Positions 18,516 through 28,098 of a DNA stretch of 64,000 bases are shown here, piece after piece. The notes under the pieces are model-generated. The model was not told the DNA's origin. It saw only the letters and a list, made by a program, of their open reading frames with translations, and made no database searches. This stretch comes from Ignavibacteriota bacterium. GTDB lineage: Bacteria > Bacteroidota > Ignavibacteria > Ignavibacteriales > Melioribacteraceae. Every line of letters begins with the position of its first letter. Position 1 is the first letter of the stretch. The stretch is taken from the NCBI GenBank assembly GCA_016708125.1, contig JADJGF010000001.1, positions 3,370,001 through 3,434,000 of the forward strand, written 5' to 3'. The position numbers and the translations under genes are program-made.

Positions 18516-20321
18516 ATGAAGAAAGTATCACAAATTATTTTAGTTTTTCTTTTACTAAACATTGTATCATTAGCTCAAAAGGATACGGTTCATGTTCTTG
18601 GATTGTATGAGTCAGGTGGTACATATGGTACTCTAAATACTGCTATCGAAGATGCTATAACAAACGGCACAATAAATAATACAGTATTTAAGCTTACACC
18701 ATATGAAGTTTATGTTTTAAGTAGAAGTATATATTTAGATCATAATCAGAATTTAGAAATTGTTGCTCCAAAAGCTGGAACAACTCAAGAAACCGCTCCA
18801 CCACAAATTGTGTGGACTGAAGAAGCGATAGATAGAGTTTATATTATACAAAGCTATGGAGATGTAATTCTTAAAAACATTTGGATTAGATATGCAGATA
18901 TTCTAGGAAGTAAAGTAAGTTGTTCAATTGTATTTGAAAATCAAGAGACCGCAGATGATCCGGAACAAGGTGATTTTGAAGGTTGTATTTTTGATTATTG
19001 CGGAATTGGAGCTGAAGCAGGCGGAGCAGTAACTGTAAAAGCAGACCACTTTGTCGGAAACTTCCAAAATAGTTATTTTAGAAATCTTTCTGATAATCAC
19101 TTCAGATATTATGGACGTGCAGTATCTTTCCCATATGAAAGTACCGGTTGGCATTATGATAAACTACTTTTTGAAAATTGTACTTTTTCAAATCTTGGAA
19201 GAATTGTTATGCAGGAAGGTAATGAGTATAGTGATAATGTTCATATAAATCATTGTACATTGATCAATTCTTTAGAATGGGTTTTCCAATCTGCTGGTTG
19301 GATTAGAAATGCATCAATAACAAATTCTATTTTTATAAATCCAAATATGTTAGGTTATAGAGCACTTGATGTGTGTGATGATAATCAAACGTTTGATGAT
19401 TTCCAGGCTGGTTTGTGTGATCCTCCAGGTGGTGGTTTAATCAATGGTATTACTGAAGTTGATTCATTCGGATTTACAGTTCCGTTTACTGATCTTGACA
19501 GAAAAATTTACATCGGTAATAATGTTTATGCATTTACTGACTACATGAAAGATTGGTATACCGGTTGCGGCTGGTGTCAAGAACAGCATAGAAATAGATT
19601 AGATGTAGAGCTTTATAATCCTCCGCCAATGTTGGGCGAAAATGAAATTGCTTTTATTGATTCTGTTGATGATCAGGGAAATAAAGTCTTTAAAACAATG
19701 AATGTTGATTGGACAACAATTTTTGAAGAAGATCCGGGCTTTGTTGTTGAACCAGTTAATCAGGATACATTCTTATTATTTGTGGAATATAAGTGGAGTA
19801 CAGCAGCTGATGTTGACTGGTCATATCGTCCAGACGTTGGTTTAAATCAAATATGGCCTTTGCCAGAAAATTTGGCATACAATAATTCAGCTTACCAAAC
19901 TGCAGCAATGGGTAATTTTCCATTGGGAGATTTAAATTGGTATCCGAATCAACTATCTGCATGGGAAGCTCAAAAAGAAACAGAATGGACAACTATAAAT
20001 AATTGGCTACAAAATGGAACTGCTACTGATATTGAAGAAACATCTGGTTTAATTCCAGTCAATTATGAGCTTAAACAAAATTATCCTAACCCATTCAACC
20101 CAACTACAAATATTGAATATTCAATTCCGGTTGAAGGACATGTTTCGCTTAAGGTATTTAATAGTTTAGGACAAGAAGTTGCAACATTAGTTTTCTCAAA
20201 TCAAAAAGCTGGAAATTACAATGCTACATTTGATGCAACTGGTTTAGCCAGTGGAATTTACATGTATCAGTTACAGTCAGAAAATATAACTTTAAGTAAA
20301 AAATTTGTACTTATTAAATAA
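18516..20321 (+). CDS. Secreted beta-helix surface protein with T9SS type A tail
   Basis: A 601-residue protein with a signal peptide (LLLNIVSLAQ), a body of short beta-strand coils (QNSYFRNLSDNHF, LLFENCTFSNLG, VHINHCTLINS, ASITNSIFINP) characteristic of right-handed parallel beta-helices, and a C-terminal sorting domain starting at ELKQNYPNPFNPTT. It is therefore exported by the type IX system and probably bound to the cell surface. I see no clear catalytic motif. Lying 36 bases behind the TonB receptor and ahead of the repeat protein, it may bind polysaccharide at the surface, a role SusD-like proteins fill elsewhere (inference). Ribosome site AAAAGGAG. Confidence 0.75.
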   Translation: MKKVSQIILVFLLLNIVSLAQKDTVHVLGLYESGGTYGTLNTAIEDAITNGTINNTVFKLTPYEVYVLSRSIYLDHNQNLEIVAPKAGTTQETAPPQIVWTEEAIDRVYIIQSYGDVILKNIWIRYADILGSKVSCSIVFENQETADDPEQGDFEGCIFDYCGIGAEAGGAVTVKADHFVGNFQNSYFRNLSDNHFRYYGRAVSFPYESTGWHYDKLLFENCTFSNLGRIVMQEGNEYSDNVHINHCTLINSLEWVFQSAGWIRNASITNSIFINPNMLGYRALDVCDDNQTFDDFQAGLCDPPGGGLINGITEVDSFGFTVPFTDLDRKIYIGNNVYAFTDYMKDWYTGCGWCQEQHRNRLDVELYNPPPMLGENEIAFIDSVDDQGNKVFKTMNVDWTTIFEEDPGFVVEPVNQDTFLLFVEYKWSTAADVDWSYRPDVGLNQIWPLPENLAYNNSAYQTAAMGNFPLGDLNWYPNQLSAWEAQKETEWTTINNWLQNGTATDIEETSGLIPVNYELKQNYPNPFNPTTNIEYSIPVEGHVSLKVFNSLGQEVATLVFSNQKAGNYNATFDATGLASGIYMYQLQSENITLSKKFVLIK

Positions 20322-20435
20322 TGAAAAACAATTTTTCAAATTCATAAAGTAAGAAAAGTGGTTATATGTTTTTACAATTATTAAAATTTTTGTAAGACAT
20401 TTAGATAATATTTTACACAATAGAAGGAGGAAAAA

Positions 20436-23400
20436 GTGTTCAAAAAACTAATTATTTTATTTATGTTTATCATATCAACTAATTTATCAGCCCAAACTGT
20501 AGTTCTGTCTGATGAATTTGATAGTGGAGACAGCAAATGGAATACCGGATGGATTGATGCATCAACAACAACAGTTGCTGTATCGATTGATAATACTGGT
20601 AAACTTTCAGGTACTAACTCCTACAAAATTGCAGTAACCAATGGCGGAGTAGAAATGTGGAGAGTCCAAAGAATCTCTGCGCTTCCACTAAAAGCAGGTT
20701 ATCAATACACAATTTCTTTTATGGCTGTTGCAGATCAAGACAATGCCGGCATCAATTTTTTGTTTGAAATTGGTGGAGATCCTTACACAAAACGTATTGA
20801 TGATACAGTTACAGTAACTACAACACCTCAAACTTATTCTTTTACTGTATCAGCCACAGAAAATGTTCCAGATAATTTTGCAAAATTTATGTTTGGATCA
20901 GCAAGAAACAATAACACAACTATCTGGTTAGATGCAGTTGTTGTTACAGAGATGGAAGATCCAACTCTTATTTCACAATGGGGATTATCGAAAGAATATA
21001 ATACCTTATGGCCAATCCTAAATAATAGTGCAACTGCACCAGGAGATGCATCGATGGGTGGAGCAGCAGTAAGCGGATGGAAAGGATTACAAGGCGGATT
21101 TGGACAAGATCTTACAATAACTACTGATAAAGCTTTAGTTGTAAAGGGTCAGATGGAATTTGTAGGAGCCGATGCAGGAGATTCGTACACACCGATAAGA
21201 TATGCATTAACATATCAAGATAGTAATACAACATTACAATATGCATTAACAGATTCAGCAACATGGTCACATAAAGGCAACCATTTCGGATATGAGTTCA
21301 CACCAAGAACTGGAGCAGGCACAATGGCAAACGGAGCCGGCGGTGGCGGCACAGTGTGGACAGTAAATAATGGAAACTGGGCAAGTACATGGAGTAATGG
21401 CGGAAAACCGATAACAGCAGTAAATCAAGCACCAAGAAATGCACAAATAGTAGCTGGTGTTTATGATTTTGCAGTTTCTGTAAAATCAATTGATGACATA
21501 ACTAATGAGATTAAATGGTATATGGTTGAAAAAAGCAATAAGTACTGGTTTGGTGGAACAATAATAGACACTTCAACAACAAAAAAATTCAACAGTATCA
21601 TATTTGGAGTAAATGAAGTACCATGGACTGAATTCAAAGTAAGTGGAATGAGAGTTGAATTAACAGATCCAATCACAGTACCGGAAGCTCCATGGCAGGC
21701 ATATTATGTAGATCAATGGGGATTATCGAAGGAATATAATACATTGTGGCCAATATTGAATGATAGCACAACATTAGTAGGAGATGCATCAATAGGTGGA
21801 GCAGCAGTAAGTGGATGGAAAGGATTACAAGGCGGATTTGGACAAGACGTAGAAATTAGCACAACAAAAGCAATAATAGTGAAAGGAGAAATAGAATTTG
21901 TAGGAGCCGATGCAGGAGATTCGTACACACCGATAAGATATGCATTAACATATCAAGATAGTAATACAACATTACAATATGCATTAACAGATTCAGCAAC
22001 ATGGTCACATAAAGGCAACCATTTCGGATATGAGTTCACACCAAGAACTGGAGCAGGCACAATGGCAAACGGAGCCGGCGGTGGCGGCACAGTGTGGACA
22101 GTAAATAATGGAAACTGGGCAAGCACATGGAGTAATGGCGGAAAACCGATAATAGCAGTAAATCAAGCACCAAGAAATGCACAAATAGTAGCTGGTACAT
22201 ATAATTTTGCAGTATCGGTACAATCAATAGATGCAACAACTAATGAGATCAGATGGTACATGATAGAAAAGAATAACAAATATTGGTATGGTGGAACGAT
22301 AATAGATACTTCAACAACTAAAAAGTTCAACAGTATTATATTTGGAGTAAATGAAGTACCATGGACTGAATTCAAAGTAATTGGAATGAAAGTAGATAAA
22401 GGTGATCCAATCACAGTACCGGAAGCTCCATGGCAGGCATATTATGTAGATCAATGGGGATTATCGAAGGAATATAATACATTGTGGCCAATATTGAATG
22501 ATAGCACAACATTAGTAGGAGATGCATCAATAGGTGGAGCAGCAGTAAGTGGATGGAAAGGATTACAAGGCGGATTTGGACAAGACGTAGAAATTAGCAC
22601 AACAAAAGCAATAATAGTGAAAGGAGAAATAGAATTTGTAGGAGCCGATGCAGGAGATTCGTACACACCGATAAGATATGCATTAACATATCAAGATAGT
22701 AATACAACATTACAATATGCATTAACAGATTCAGCAACATGGTCACATAAAGGCAACCATTTCGGATATGAGTTCACACCAAGAACTGGAGCAGGCACAA
22801 TGGCAAACGGAGCCGGCGGTGGCGGCACAGTGTGGACAGTAAATAATGGAAACTGGGCAAGCACATGGAGTAATGGCGGAAAACCGATAATAGCAGTAAA
22901 TCAAGCACCAAGAAATGCACAAATAGTAGCTGGTACATATAATTTTGCAGTATCGGTACAATCAATAGATGCAACAACTAATGAGATCAGATGGTACATG
23001 ATAGAAAAGAATAACAAATATTGGTATGGTGGAACAATAATAGATACTTCAACAACTAAAAAGTTCAACGGTATTATATTTGGAGTAAATGAAGTACCAT
23101 GGACTGAATTCAAAGTAATAGGAATGAAAGTAGATAAAGGTGATCCAATCATAGTACCTAAAGCTCCTTGGCAGGATTTTTATGTTGATACTTGGGGAAT
23201 TTATGGTGGAAATAGCGGTGGTTGGTCACTAAGACCAGGTGATTTAACAGGAAATGTTGATTTCAATGGTGCAGCAGTTCCTACAGGTTTAGCAGCAGTT
23301 AGAGGTGATTTGGGATTGATTAACCCAGAACCAGGTGTAGATGTATTTGTACTAAAAGGAAATATCAATCTTGCTGGTGGCGGATTTACGGGATCAGCAA

Positions 23401-24182
23401 GCTTACGTTTTGGTTTGTTTAATGGCGTTGGTGGAAATATTGCAGTTGATTCAACATTAGATTCAAGTAATGTTTGGACTGGATCAGATGCATCGAATAA
23501 TGGTTATTTAATGTTACCACAAGAAGGAACAAACAGTAGTGTTGCTTGGGGAACAGGCAGTGGAACATTTGGTAAAATAGCAAATGGTGTTTGGTACTCT
23601 TATGAAAACGGTGTTGCATTAGGTGATTTAGGTCCAATTCAAACAGCAGGAGGAGCTGGAACATATAAATTTGAAATATGTGTAGCTCCTAAAACAGACG
23701 GTACTTCCCAAATTCTTTGGACATTGAAGAAAAATGATGGTTCATATTATATGGAAGGAAATGCTATTGATAATGCTCCAGTAACATCATTTAATAGTTT
23801 TATTCTTGGAATTGGTCAAGGTGCAACTGCAACTTCATTACACTTAACTGATATTCAAGCTACAATGACTGATGAAGTAATCGTTACAGATATAGAAGCT
23901 ACAAGTTCGGGTATTCCAACTTCATATTCATTAGGTCAAAACTATCCAAATCCATTTAACCCAACAACTACAATTGAATTTGCATTACCAAAAGATAGTG
24001 AAGTTAAAATAGTAGTGTATGATATTTTGGGAAGAGAAGTAGCCAATTTAATTAAAGGGGATTTAAAAGCCGGATATCATCAAGTTAATTTTAATGCTGT
24101 AAATTTTGCTTCCGGTATTTATTTCTATTCAATTAAAGCTGGTGATTTTACAAGTACTAAAAAATTAGTATTAATGAAGTAA
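20436..24182 (+). CDS. Large secreted repeat protein: CBM-like domain, four tandem repeats, T9SS tail
   Basis: A 1248-residue protein starting at GTG behind a strong AAGGAGG. Layout: signal peptide to about 20 (NLSAQ); a CBM4/9-like jelly roll at about 22-178 (LSDEFDSGDSKWNTG, with a C-terminal IWLDAVVV strand); four repeats of 246 residues beginning W-G at residues 182, 428, 674 and 920; and a T9SS type A domain from about 1165 (LGQNYPNPFNPTTT). Repeats 2 and 3 are almost identical, repeat 1 is close, repeat 4 is diverged. The repeats are rich in W, Y, G and N and hold no catalytic pattern I know. A multivalent surface polysaccharide-binding protein is the likely role. A terminator follows, so it ends the GH3-transporter operon. 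Confidence 0.8.
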   Translation: MFKKLIILFMFIISTNLSAQTVVLSDEFDSGDSKWNTGWIDASTTTVAVSIDNTGKLSGTNSYKIAVTNGGVEMWRVQRISALPLKAGYQYTISFMAVADQDNAGINFLFEIGGDPYTKRIDDTVTVTTTPQTYSFTVSATENVPDNFAKFMFGSARNNNTTIWLDAVVVTEMEDPTLISQWGLSKEYNTLWPILNNSATAPGDASMGGAAVSGWKGLQGGFGQDLTITTDKALVVKGQMEFVGADAGDSYTPIRYALTYQDSNTTLQYALTDSATWSHKGNHFGYEFTPRTGAGTMANGAGGGGTVWTVNNGNWASTWSNGGKPITAVNQAPRNAQIVAGVYDFAVSVKSIDDITNEIKWYMVEKSNKYWFGGTIIDTSTTKKFNSIIFGVNEVPWTEFKVSGMRVELTDPITVPEAPWQAYYVDQWGLSKEYNTLWPILNDSTTLVGDASIGGAAVSGWKGLQGGFGQDVEISTTKAIIVKGEIEFVGADAGDSYTPIRYALTYQDSNTTLQYALTDSATWSHKGNHFGYEFTPRTGAGTMANGAGGGGTVWTVNNGNWASTWSNGGKPIIAVNQAPRNAQIVAGTYNFAVSVQSIDATTNEIRWYMIEKNNKYWYGGTIIDTSTTKKFNSIIFGVNEVPWTEFKVIGMKVDKGDPITVPEAPWQAYYVDQWGLSKEYNTLWPILNDSTTLVGDASIGGAAVSGWKGLQGGFGQDVEISTTKAIIVKGEIEFVGADAGDSYTPIRYALTYQDSNTTLQYALTDSATWSHKGNHFGYEFTPRTGAGTMANGAGGGGTVWTVNNGNWASTWSNGGKPIIAVNQAPRNAQIVAGTYNFAVSVQSIDATTNEIRWYMIEKNNKYWYGGTIIDTSTTKKFNGIIFGVNEVPWTEFKVIGMKVDKGDPIIVPKAPWQDFYVDTWGIYGGNSGGWSLRPGDLTGNVDFNGAAVPTGLAAVRGDLGLINPEPGVDVFVLKGNINLAGGGFTGSASLRFGLFNGVGGNIAVDSTLDSSNVWTGSDASNNGYLMLPQEGTNSSVAWGTGSGTFGKIANGVWYSYENGVALGDLGPIQTAGGAGTYKFEICVAPKTDGTSQILWTLKKNDGSYYMEGNAIDNAPVTSFNSFILGIGQGATATSLHLTDIQATMTDEVIVTDIEATSSGIPTSYSLGQNYPNPFNPTTTIEFALPKDSEVKIVVYDILGREVANLIKGDLKAGYHQVNFNAVNFASGIYFYSIKAGDFTSTKKLVLMK
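20979..23192 (+). repeat. Three tandem 738-bp coding repeats
   Basis: Units run 20979-21716, 21717-22454 and 22455-23192, with an exact 738-base period (246 codons); a diverged fourth unit starts in register at 23193. Between units 2 and 3 I find only a few differences, all in the last quarter (for example near 22296/23034, 22332/23070 and 22381/23119), including synonymous and replacement changes. Unit 1 shares long identical blocks in its middle. This points to recent unequal crossing-over or gene conversion. Confidence 0.95.
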
Positions 24183-24188
24183 TTTTTG

Positions 24189-24220
24189 TTTTGTGTTCTT
24201 AATTATTTAGGGACACAAAA
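24189..24220 (+). terminator. Terminator hairpin after the repeat protein
   Basis: TTTTGTGTTC (24189-24198) pairs with GGGACACAAAA (24210-24220) as a 10-bp stem with one G-U pair and a 12-base loop, 7 bases behind the stop codon, followed by ATTTATTTTA. Confidence 0.6.
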
Positions 24221-24248
24221 ATTTATTTTACTGGATGGTTAATGTTAT

Positions 24249-24300
24249 GATGACCGCATACCTATATTGAGCCTCCGATATAGGTGCGGTCATCTCTTTT
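24249..24300. terminator. Strong 17-bp hairpin, probable rho-independent terminator
   Basis: GATGACCGCA and CCTATAT (24249-24267, with a TA bulge) pair with ATATAGG and TGCGGTCATC (24278-24294) around a 10-base loop, followed by TCTTTT. It is by far the most GC-rich structure in this gap and separates the GH3 operon from the GH35-GH67 operon. A mobile palindromic repeat is possible; I saw no second copy in the window. Confidence 0.7.
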
Positions 24301-24410
24301 AATATAAAGATATTATTATAAAATACTTTTGAATTTATAAAAGTTTAAACATCACTTTGTAAATTAAGTTTACGGAATTTTAACTAAATATCATTTCAAC
24401 TGGAAAACAA

Positions 24411-26054
24411 ATGAAGCGAATTTATATTTTGTTAGTAATTTTATTTATCGCTTTTCATCAAAATTTAATTTCACAAAACTTACAAAGTCAATCTAAAAAT
24501 ATTCCTTATCTAAAAACGCAAAGTAAAACAACTCAGTTAATCGTTGATGAAAAGCCATTTCTAATTCTTGGCGGCGAACTTGGGAATTCATCATTCACAA
24601 GTTTGGAATACATGAAACCCATTTGGTCAAAATTAAAATTGATGAATTTAAATACTATACTCGTTCCGGTTTATTGGGAACTGATCGAACCAACAGAAGA
24701 TAAATTTGATTTTATTTTATTTGACGAATTAATTAGTGAATCAAGAAAATATAATTTTAAACTTGTTCTCTTGTGGTTCGGTTCATGGAAGAATAGTATG
24801 TCAAGTCACGCCCCAGCTTGGGTTAAAACAAATCAAGAAAGATTTCCACGCGTGAAAGATGATAAAGGAAAAAGCCACGAAATTTTAACTCCTTTTTCTG
24901 ATGAGAATTTAAATGCAGATATTAAAGCATTTAAAGCATTGATGAAACATATTAAGGAAATAGATGAAAAAGAAAATACAATTATAATGGTTCAGCCGGA
25001 AAATGAAATTGGTATGTTACCAACAGCAAGGGATTACCATCCGCAAGCAAATAAAAAATTTAATGAAAAAGTGCCAAATGAATTAATTCAATATCTGAAA
25101 AAAAATAAAAATAAACTCGTTCCGGAATTTGAAGAAGTTTGGAAAAAAAATGGTTATAAAGAAAATGGAAATTGGGAGGAAATATTTGGAAAGAATGTTT
25201 ATACAGATGAAATTTTTATGGCTTGGTATTTTGCAAAATTTACAAATGCAATAACTGAAGCTGGAAAATCAATTTATCCTTTGCCAATGTATGTTAATGC
25301 TGCGTTGAATAGACCAGGTAGGCTTCCGGGAGAATATCCAAGTGCTGGACCTTTACCGCACATAATGGATATTTGGAAAGCTGGTTCGCCGGCAGTTGAT
25401 TTTTTATCACCCGATTTTTACAATCCGGATTTTAAACATTGGTGCGATCTATATACGCGCCAGCAAAATCCGTTGTTTATACCAGAACATAAATTTGATA
25501 CGACTGCTGCAGCTAAAGTTTTATTTACATTCGGACATTACGAAGCAATTGGCTTTTCTCCATTTTCAATTGAATCCACAGATAAACCGGAAGACGAACC
25601 AATTGGGAAAGTATATAATTTAATAAATCAGTTAACCCCCATAATAACTGAGAATCAAGGGAAGGGCAAAATTAATGGTGTTCTACTCAGTAAGGAAAAT
25701 CAAGAAAGTATCTTACAATTTGGTGATTATGAACTTACAATAAAACACAGCCATTCATTGGGATACGAAAAGAATTCTAAAAATGATGAATGGGGATTTG
25801 GTGCTGCTGTAATTATTCATACAAAAGAAAATGAATTTTACGTAGCCGGTTCTGGATTTGTAATTACATTTAGAAATATTAAAGACCCAAATTTAATTGT
25901 GGGATTGTTAAAAGTTGATGAAGGAAAATTTGTTGATAATACTTGGAAGGTTATAAGACATATGAATGGTGATCAGATTCACCAAGGCAGACATGTACGC
26001 GCTTTCTTGGAAGATTATTCTATTCAAAGATTTGAACTTTATAATTACAAATAA
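24411..26054 (+). CDS. GH35-like glycosidase with DUF5597-type C domain
   Basis: A 547-residue secreted enzyme (signal peptide MKRIYILLVILFIAF) with a GH35/GH42-type barrel: FLILGGELGNS and PVYWELIEP at the start, acid/base E199 in VQPENEIG and nucleophile E359 in LFIPEHKF. The C-terminal third (GAAVIIHTKENEFYVAGSGF) matches the DUF5597 domain found in Bacteroidetes beta-galactosidase-like enzymes. The family acts on beta-galactosides and related side chains; in a xylan locus it could remove galactose or a similar decoration. It opens a + strand operon that continues without large gaps to 45655. No T9SS tail, so it is probably periplasmic. Confidence 0.8.
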   Translation: MKRIYILLVILFIAFHQNLISQNLQSQSKNIPYLKTQSKTTQLIVDEKPFLILGGELGNSSFTSLEYMKPIWSKLKLMNLNTILVPVYWELIEPTEDKFDFILFDELISESRKYNFKLVLLWFGSWKNSMSSHAPAWVKTNQERFPRVKDDKGKSHEILTPFSDENLNADIKAFKALMKHIKEIDEKENTIIMVQPENEIGMLPTARDYHPQANKKFNEKVPNELIQYLKKNKNKLVPEFEEVWKKNGYKENGNWEEIFGKNVYTDEIFMAWYFAKFTNAITEAGKSIYPLPMYVNAALNRPGRLPGEYPSAGPLPHIMDIWKAGSPAVDFLSPDFYNPDFKHWCDLYTRQQNPLFIPEHKFDTTAAAKVLFTFGHYEAIGFSPFSIESTDKPEDEPIGKVYNLINQLTPIITENQGKGKINGVLLSKENQESILQFGDYELTIKHSHSLGYEKNSKNDEWGFGAAVIIHTKENEFYVAGSGFVITFRNIKDPNLIVGLLKVDEGKFVDNTWKVIRHMNGDQIHQGRHVRAFLEDYSIQRFELYNYK

Positions 26055-26078
26055 TATCAATGAGAAATTCTGAACTAT

Positions 26079-28052
26079 ATGAAGAAAGCATATTTAATAA
26101 TTTTATTTTGCTGTTTACAATCCGTGTTAATTTTAGCAAATGATTTAAAATTACCTTTTCAAAAATGGGTTGGAACTTGGAGCACTGCTCTGCAATTGGT
26201 CGAAACCGGAAACAATCCACCAGCACCCGGTTTAACAAATAATACAATCCGACAAATTGTTCGCGTTTCAATCGGCGGTGATAGTTTACGATTGAAACTA
26301 TCAAATGAATTTAGCACAAATCCGGTAACGTTAAAAGAGGTTCATATTGCTCTTTCGTTAGGAAACGGAATTATCGATTCTTTATCAAGTAAGCAATTAT
26401 TTTTCAACGGCAATCAAGAATTTACAATGAATGCCGGAGAAAACGTAACTTCCGATCCAATTCAATTTTCATTACCGCAATTAACTGATGTTGCAATAAC
26501 AATTTATTTCGGTAATACTTCGGCTGATATTACCGGACATCCTGGCTCAAGAACAACAACATATATTCTTACGGGAAATCAAACAGATAAAAATGATTTT
26601 TCGGAAGCCGTTAAAACTGATCACTGGTATGTAATAAATACAATTGATGTTTTAGCTTCGGATACAACTTATGCAGTTGCAATTCTCGGAAATTCAATTA
26701 CTGATGGACGCGGATCCGGAACAAATAAACAAAATCGCTGGCCGGACGAACTTGCAAAAAGATTGCAAAATAATTCAAGTACAAATCAAGTTGCTGTTCT
26801 TAATTCCGGAATCGGCGGAAATTGTGTACTCGGTAATTGTTTGGGACCATCGGCAATAAACAGATTTGAACGAGATATTTTAAATCAAAGCGGAATAAAA
26901 TGGGCAATAATTTTTGAGGGAATAAATGATATCGGAAATGCGTGGAATACAGATGTAGGTGATAATTTAATTGAAGCATACAAGGGTATGATAAATGCTG
27001 CTCATGCAAAAGGAATTTATGTTTACGGTGCAACGATACTTCCTATGAAAGGACATTCTTATTATTCAGAATCTCATGAATCAATTAGGCAGAAGGTAAA
27101 TAGTTGGATACGTTATGGCGGTTTATTTGATGATGTAATTGATCTTGATTTAGCATTACGAAATCCTTTGGACACATTAAGTTTATTGCCCGAATCGAAT
27201 ACCGGTGATCATCTTCATCCAAATGAAAATGGGCATAGAATGATTGCTGAAGCCGTTGACCTAAATTTATTTTTAAAGAAAGATTTCTTGAATTATTCAA
27301 ATAAAAATGAAATACATTATTATGAAATAGAATGTGGTAAAGTTGGTTTGAACTGGAATGTTGTTAATGATTTCCAATCTTCAAATGAAAAATATGTTAC
27401 AGTAAAAACCGGATTGCAAAGTTTAAATTCTGCACCGAGCGATATTATAAGTATTATCGAAATTCCATTTCATATTGATTCGACCGGAACATTTTTAATT
27501 TATATCAGAATGAATTGCGCAACTTATGATGATGATTCTTTCTGGTTGAGTTTTGATAATTCGGATTTTCAAATACAAAATGGATTAGTTACTAGTGGAT
27601 GGGAATGGAAAAAAATATATGATTTTAACTTTGTTACAGATGAACATATTTTAACAATTGCTTATCGAGAAGATGGAGCAAAGCTTGATAAAATTTGTAT
27701 CACAAACTCGACTTATCCGCCAAGTGGATTGGGTGAACAAGCTGAGAATCTTTGCGAACCTACAGATGTAGTTAATTCAAAACAAAAAGCTTTTGGTTTT
27801 AAGTTATATCAAAATTATCCAAATCCTTTTAATCCAATTACAAAAATTAATTATTCTGTCCCGACAAATACTTTTGTTACATTAAAAGTTTATGATGTTT
27901 TGGGAAATGAAGTTGCAAATTTAGTAAATGAAACAAAAACTGCCGGAAGTTATAATGTTGCTTTTGATGGAAATTATTTATCAAGCGGAGTTTATTTGTA
28001 TCATTTGAAATCTGAAAATTTTTGCAGAAACAAAAAAGTTGATTTTAATTAA
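26079..28052 (+). CDS. Secreted SGNH/GDSL esterase with CBM-like domain and frameshifted T9SS tail
   Basis: A 657-residue protein. After the signal peptide comes a beta domain (KWVGTWSTALQL), then an SGNH hydrolase with S206 (LGNSITDGRG, Asn replacing the Asp of GDSL), G247 (SGIGGN), N283 (EGINDIG) and the D377-H380 pair (TGDHLHP). Residues about 405-570 look like a CBM6/35-type jelly roll. The T9SS domain starts at LYQNYPNPFNPIT but its last residues read CRNKKVDFN. Removing one T from the run at 28019-28023 restores the normal ending AETKKLILIK with a stop at 28054-28056. Such esterases in xylan loci remove O-acetyl groups. The frameshift, if real, could spoil export because the end of this domain is the recognised signal. 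Confidence 0.8.
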   Translation: MKKAYLIILFCCLQSVLILANDLKLPFQKWVGTWSTALQLVETGNNPPAPGLTNNTIRQIVRVSIGGDSLRLKLSNEFSTNPVTLKEVHIALSLGNGIIDSLSSKQLFFNGNQEFTMNAGENVTSDPIQFSLPQLTDVAITIYFGNTSADITGHPGSRTTTYILTGNQTDKNDFSEAVKTDHWYVINTIDVLASDTTYAVAILGNSITDGRGSGTNKQNRWPDELAKRLQNNSSTNQVAVLNSGIGGNCVLGNCLGPSAINRFERDILNQSGIKWAIIFEGINDIGNAWNTDVGDNLIEAYKGMINAAHAKGIYVYGATILPMKGHSYYSESHESIRQKVNSWIRYGGLFDDVIDLDLALRNPLDTLSLLPESNTGDHLHPNENGHRMIAEAVDLNLFLKKDFLNYSNKNEIHYYEIECGKVGLNWNVVNDFQSSNEKYVTVKTGLQSLNSAPSDIISIIEIPFHIDSTGTFLIYIRMNCATYDDDSFWLSFDNSDFQIQNGLVTSGWEWKKIYDFNFVTDEHILTIAYREDGAKLDKICITNSTYPPSGLGEQAENLCEPTDVVNSKQKAFGFKLYQNYPNPFNPITKINYSVPTNTFVTLKVYDVLGNEVANLVNETKTAGSYNVAFDGNYLSSGVYLYHLKSENFCRNKKVDFN

Positions 28053-28098
28053 ATAGTCGTTAAATAAAAATAATATTCCAATTAAATATTTATCGAAA

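Noticed and set aside
21298..23152. Repeated antisense frames (71-83 residues) opposite the tandem repeats
   Set aside because: They recur only because the underlying DNA is repeated; no start signals and no family resemblance.
20979..23192. Regular repeats as a possible CRISPR array
   Set aside because: The units are 738-bp in-frame coding repeats, not short repeats separated by spacers.
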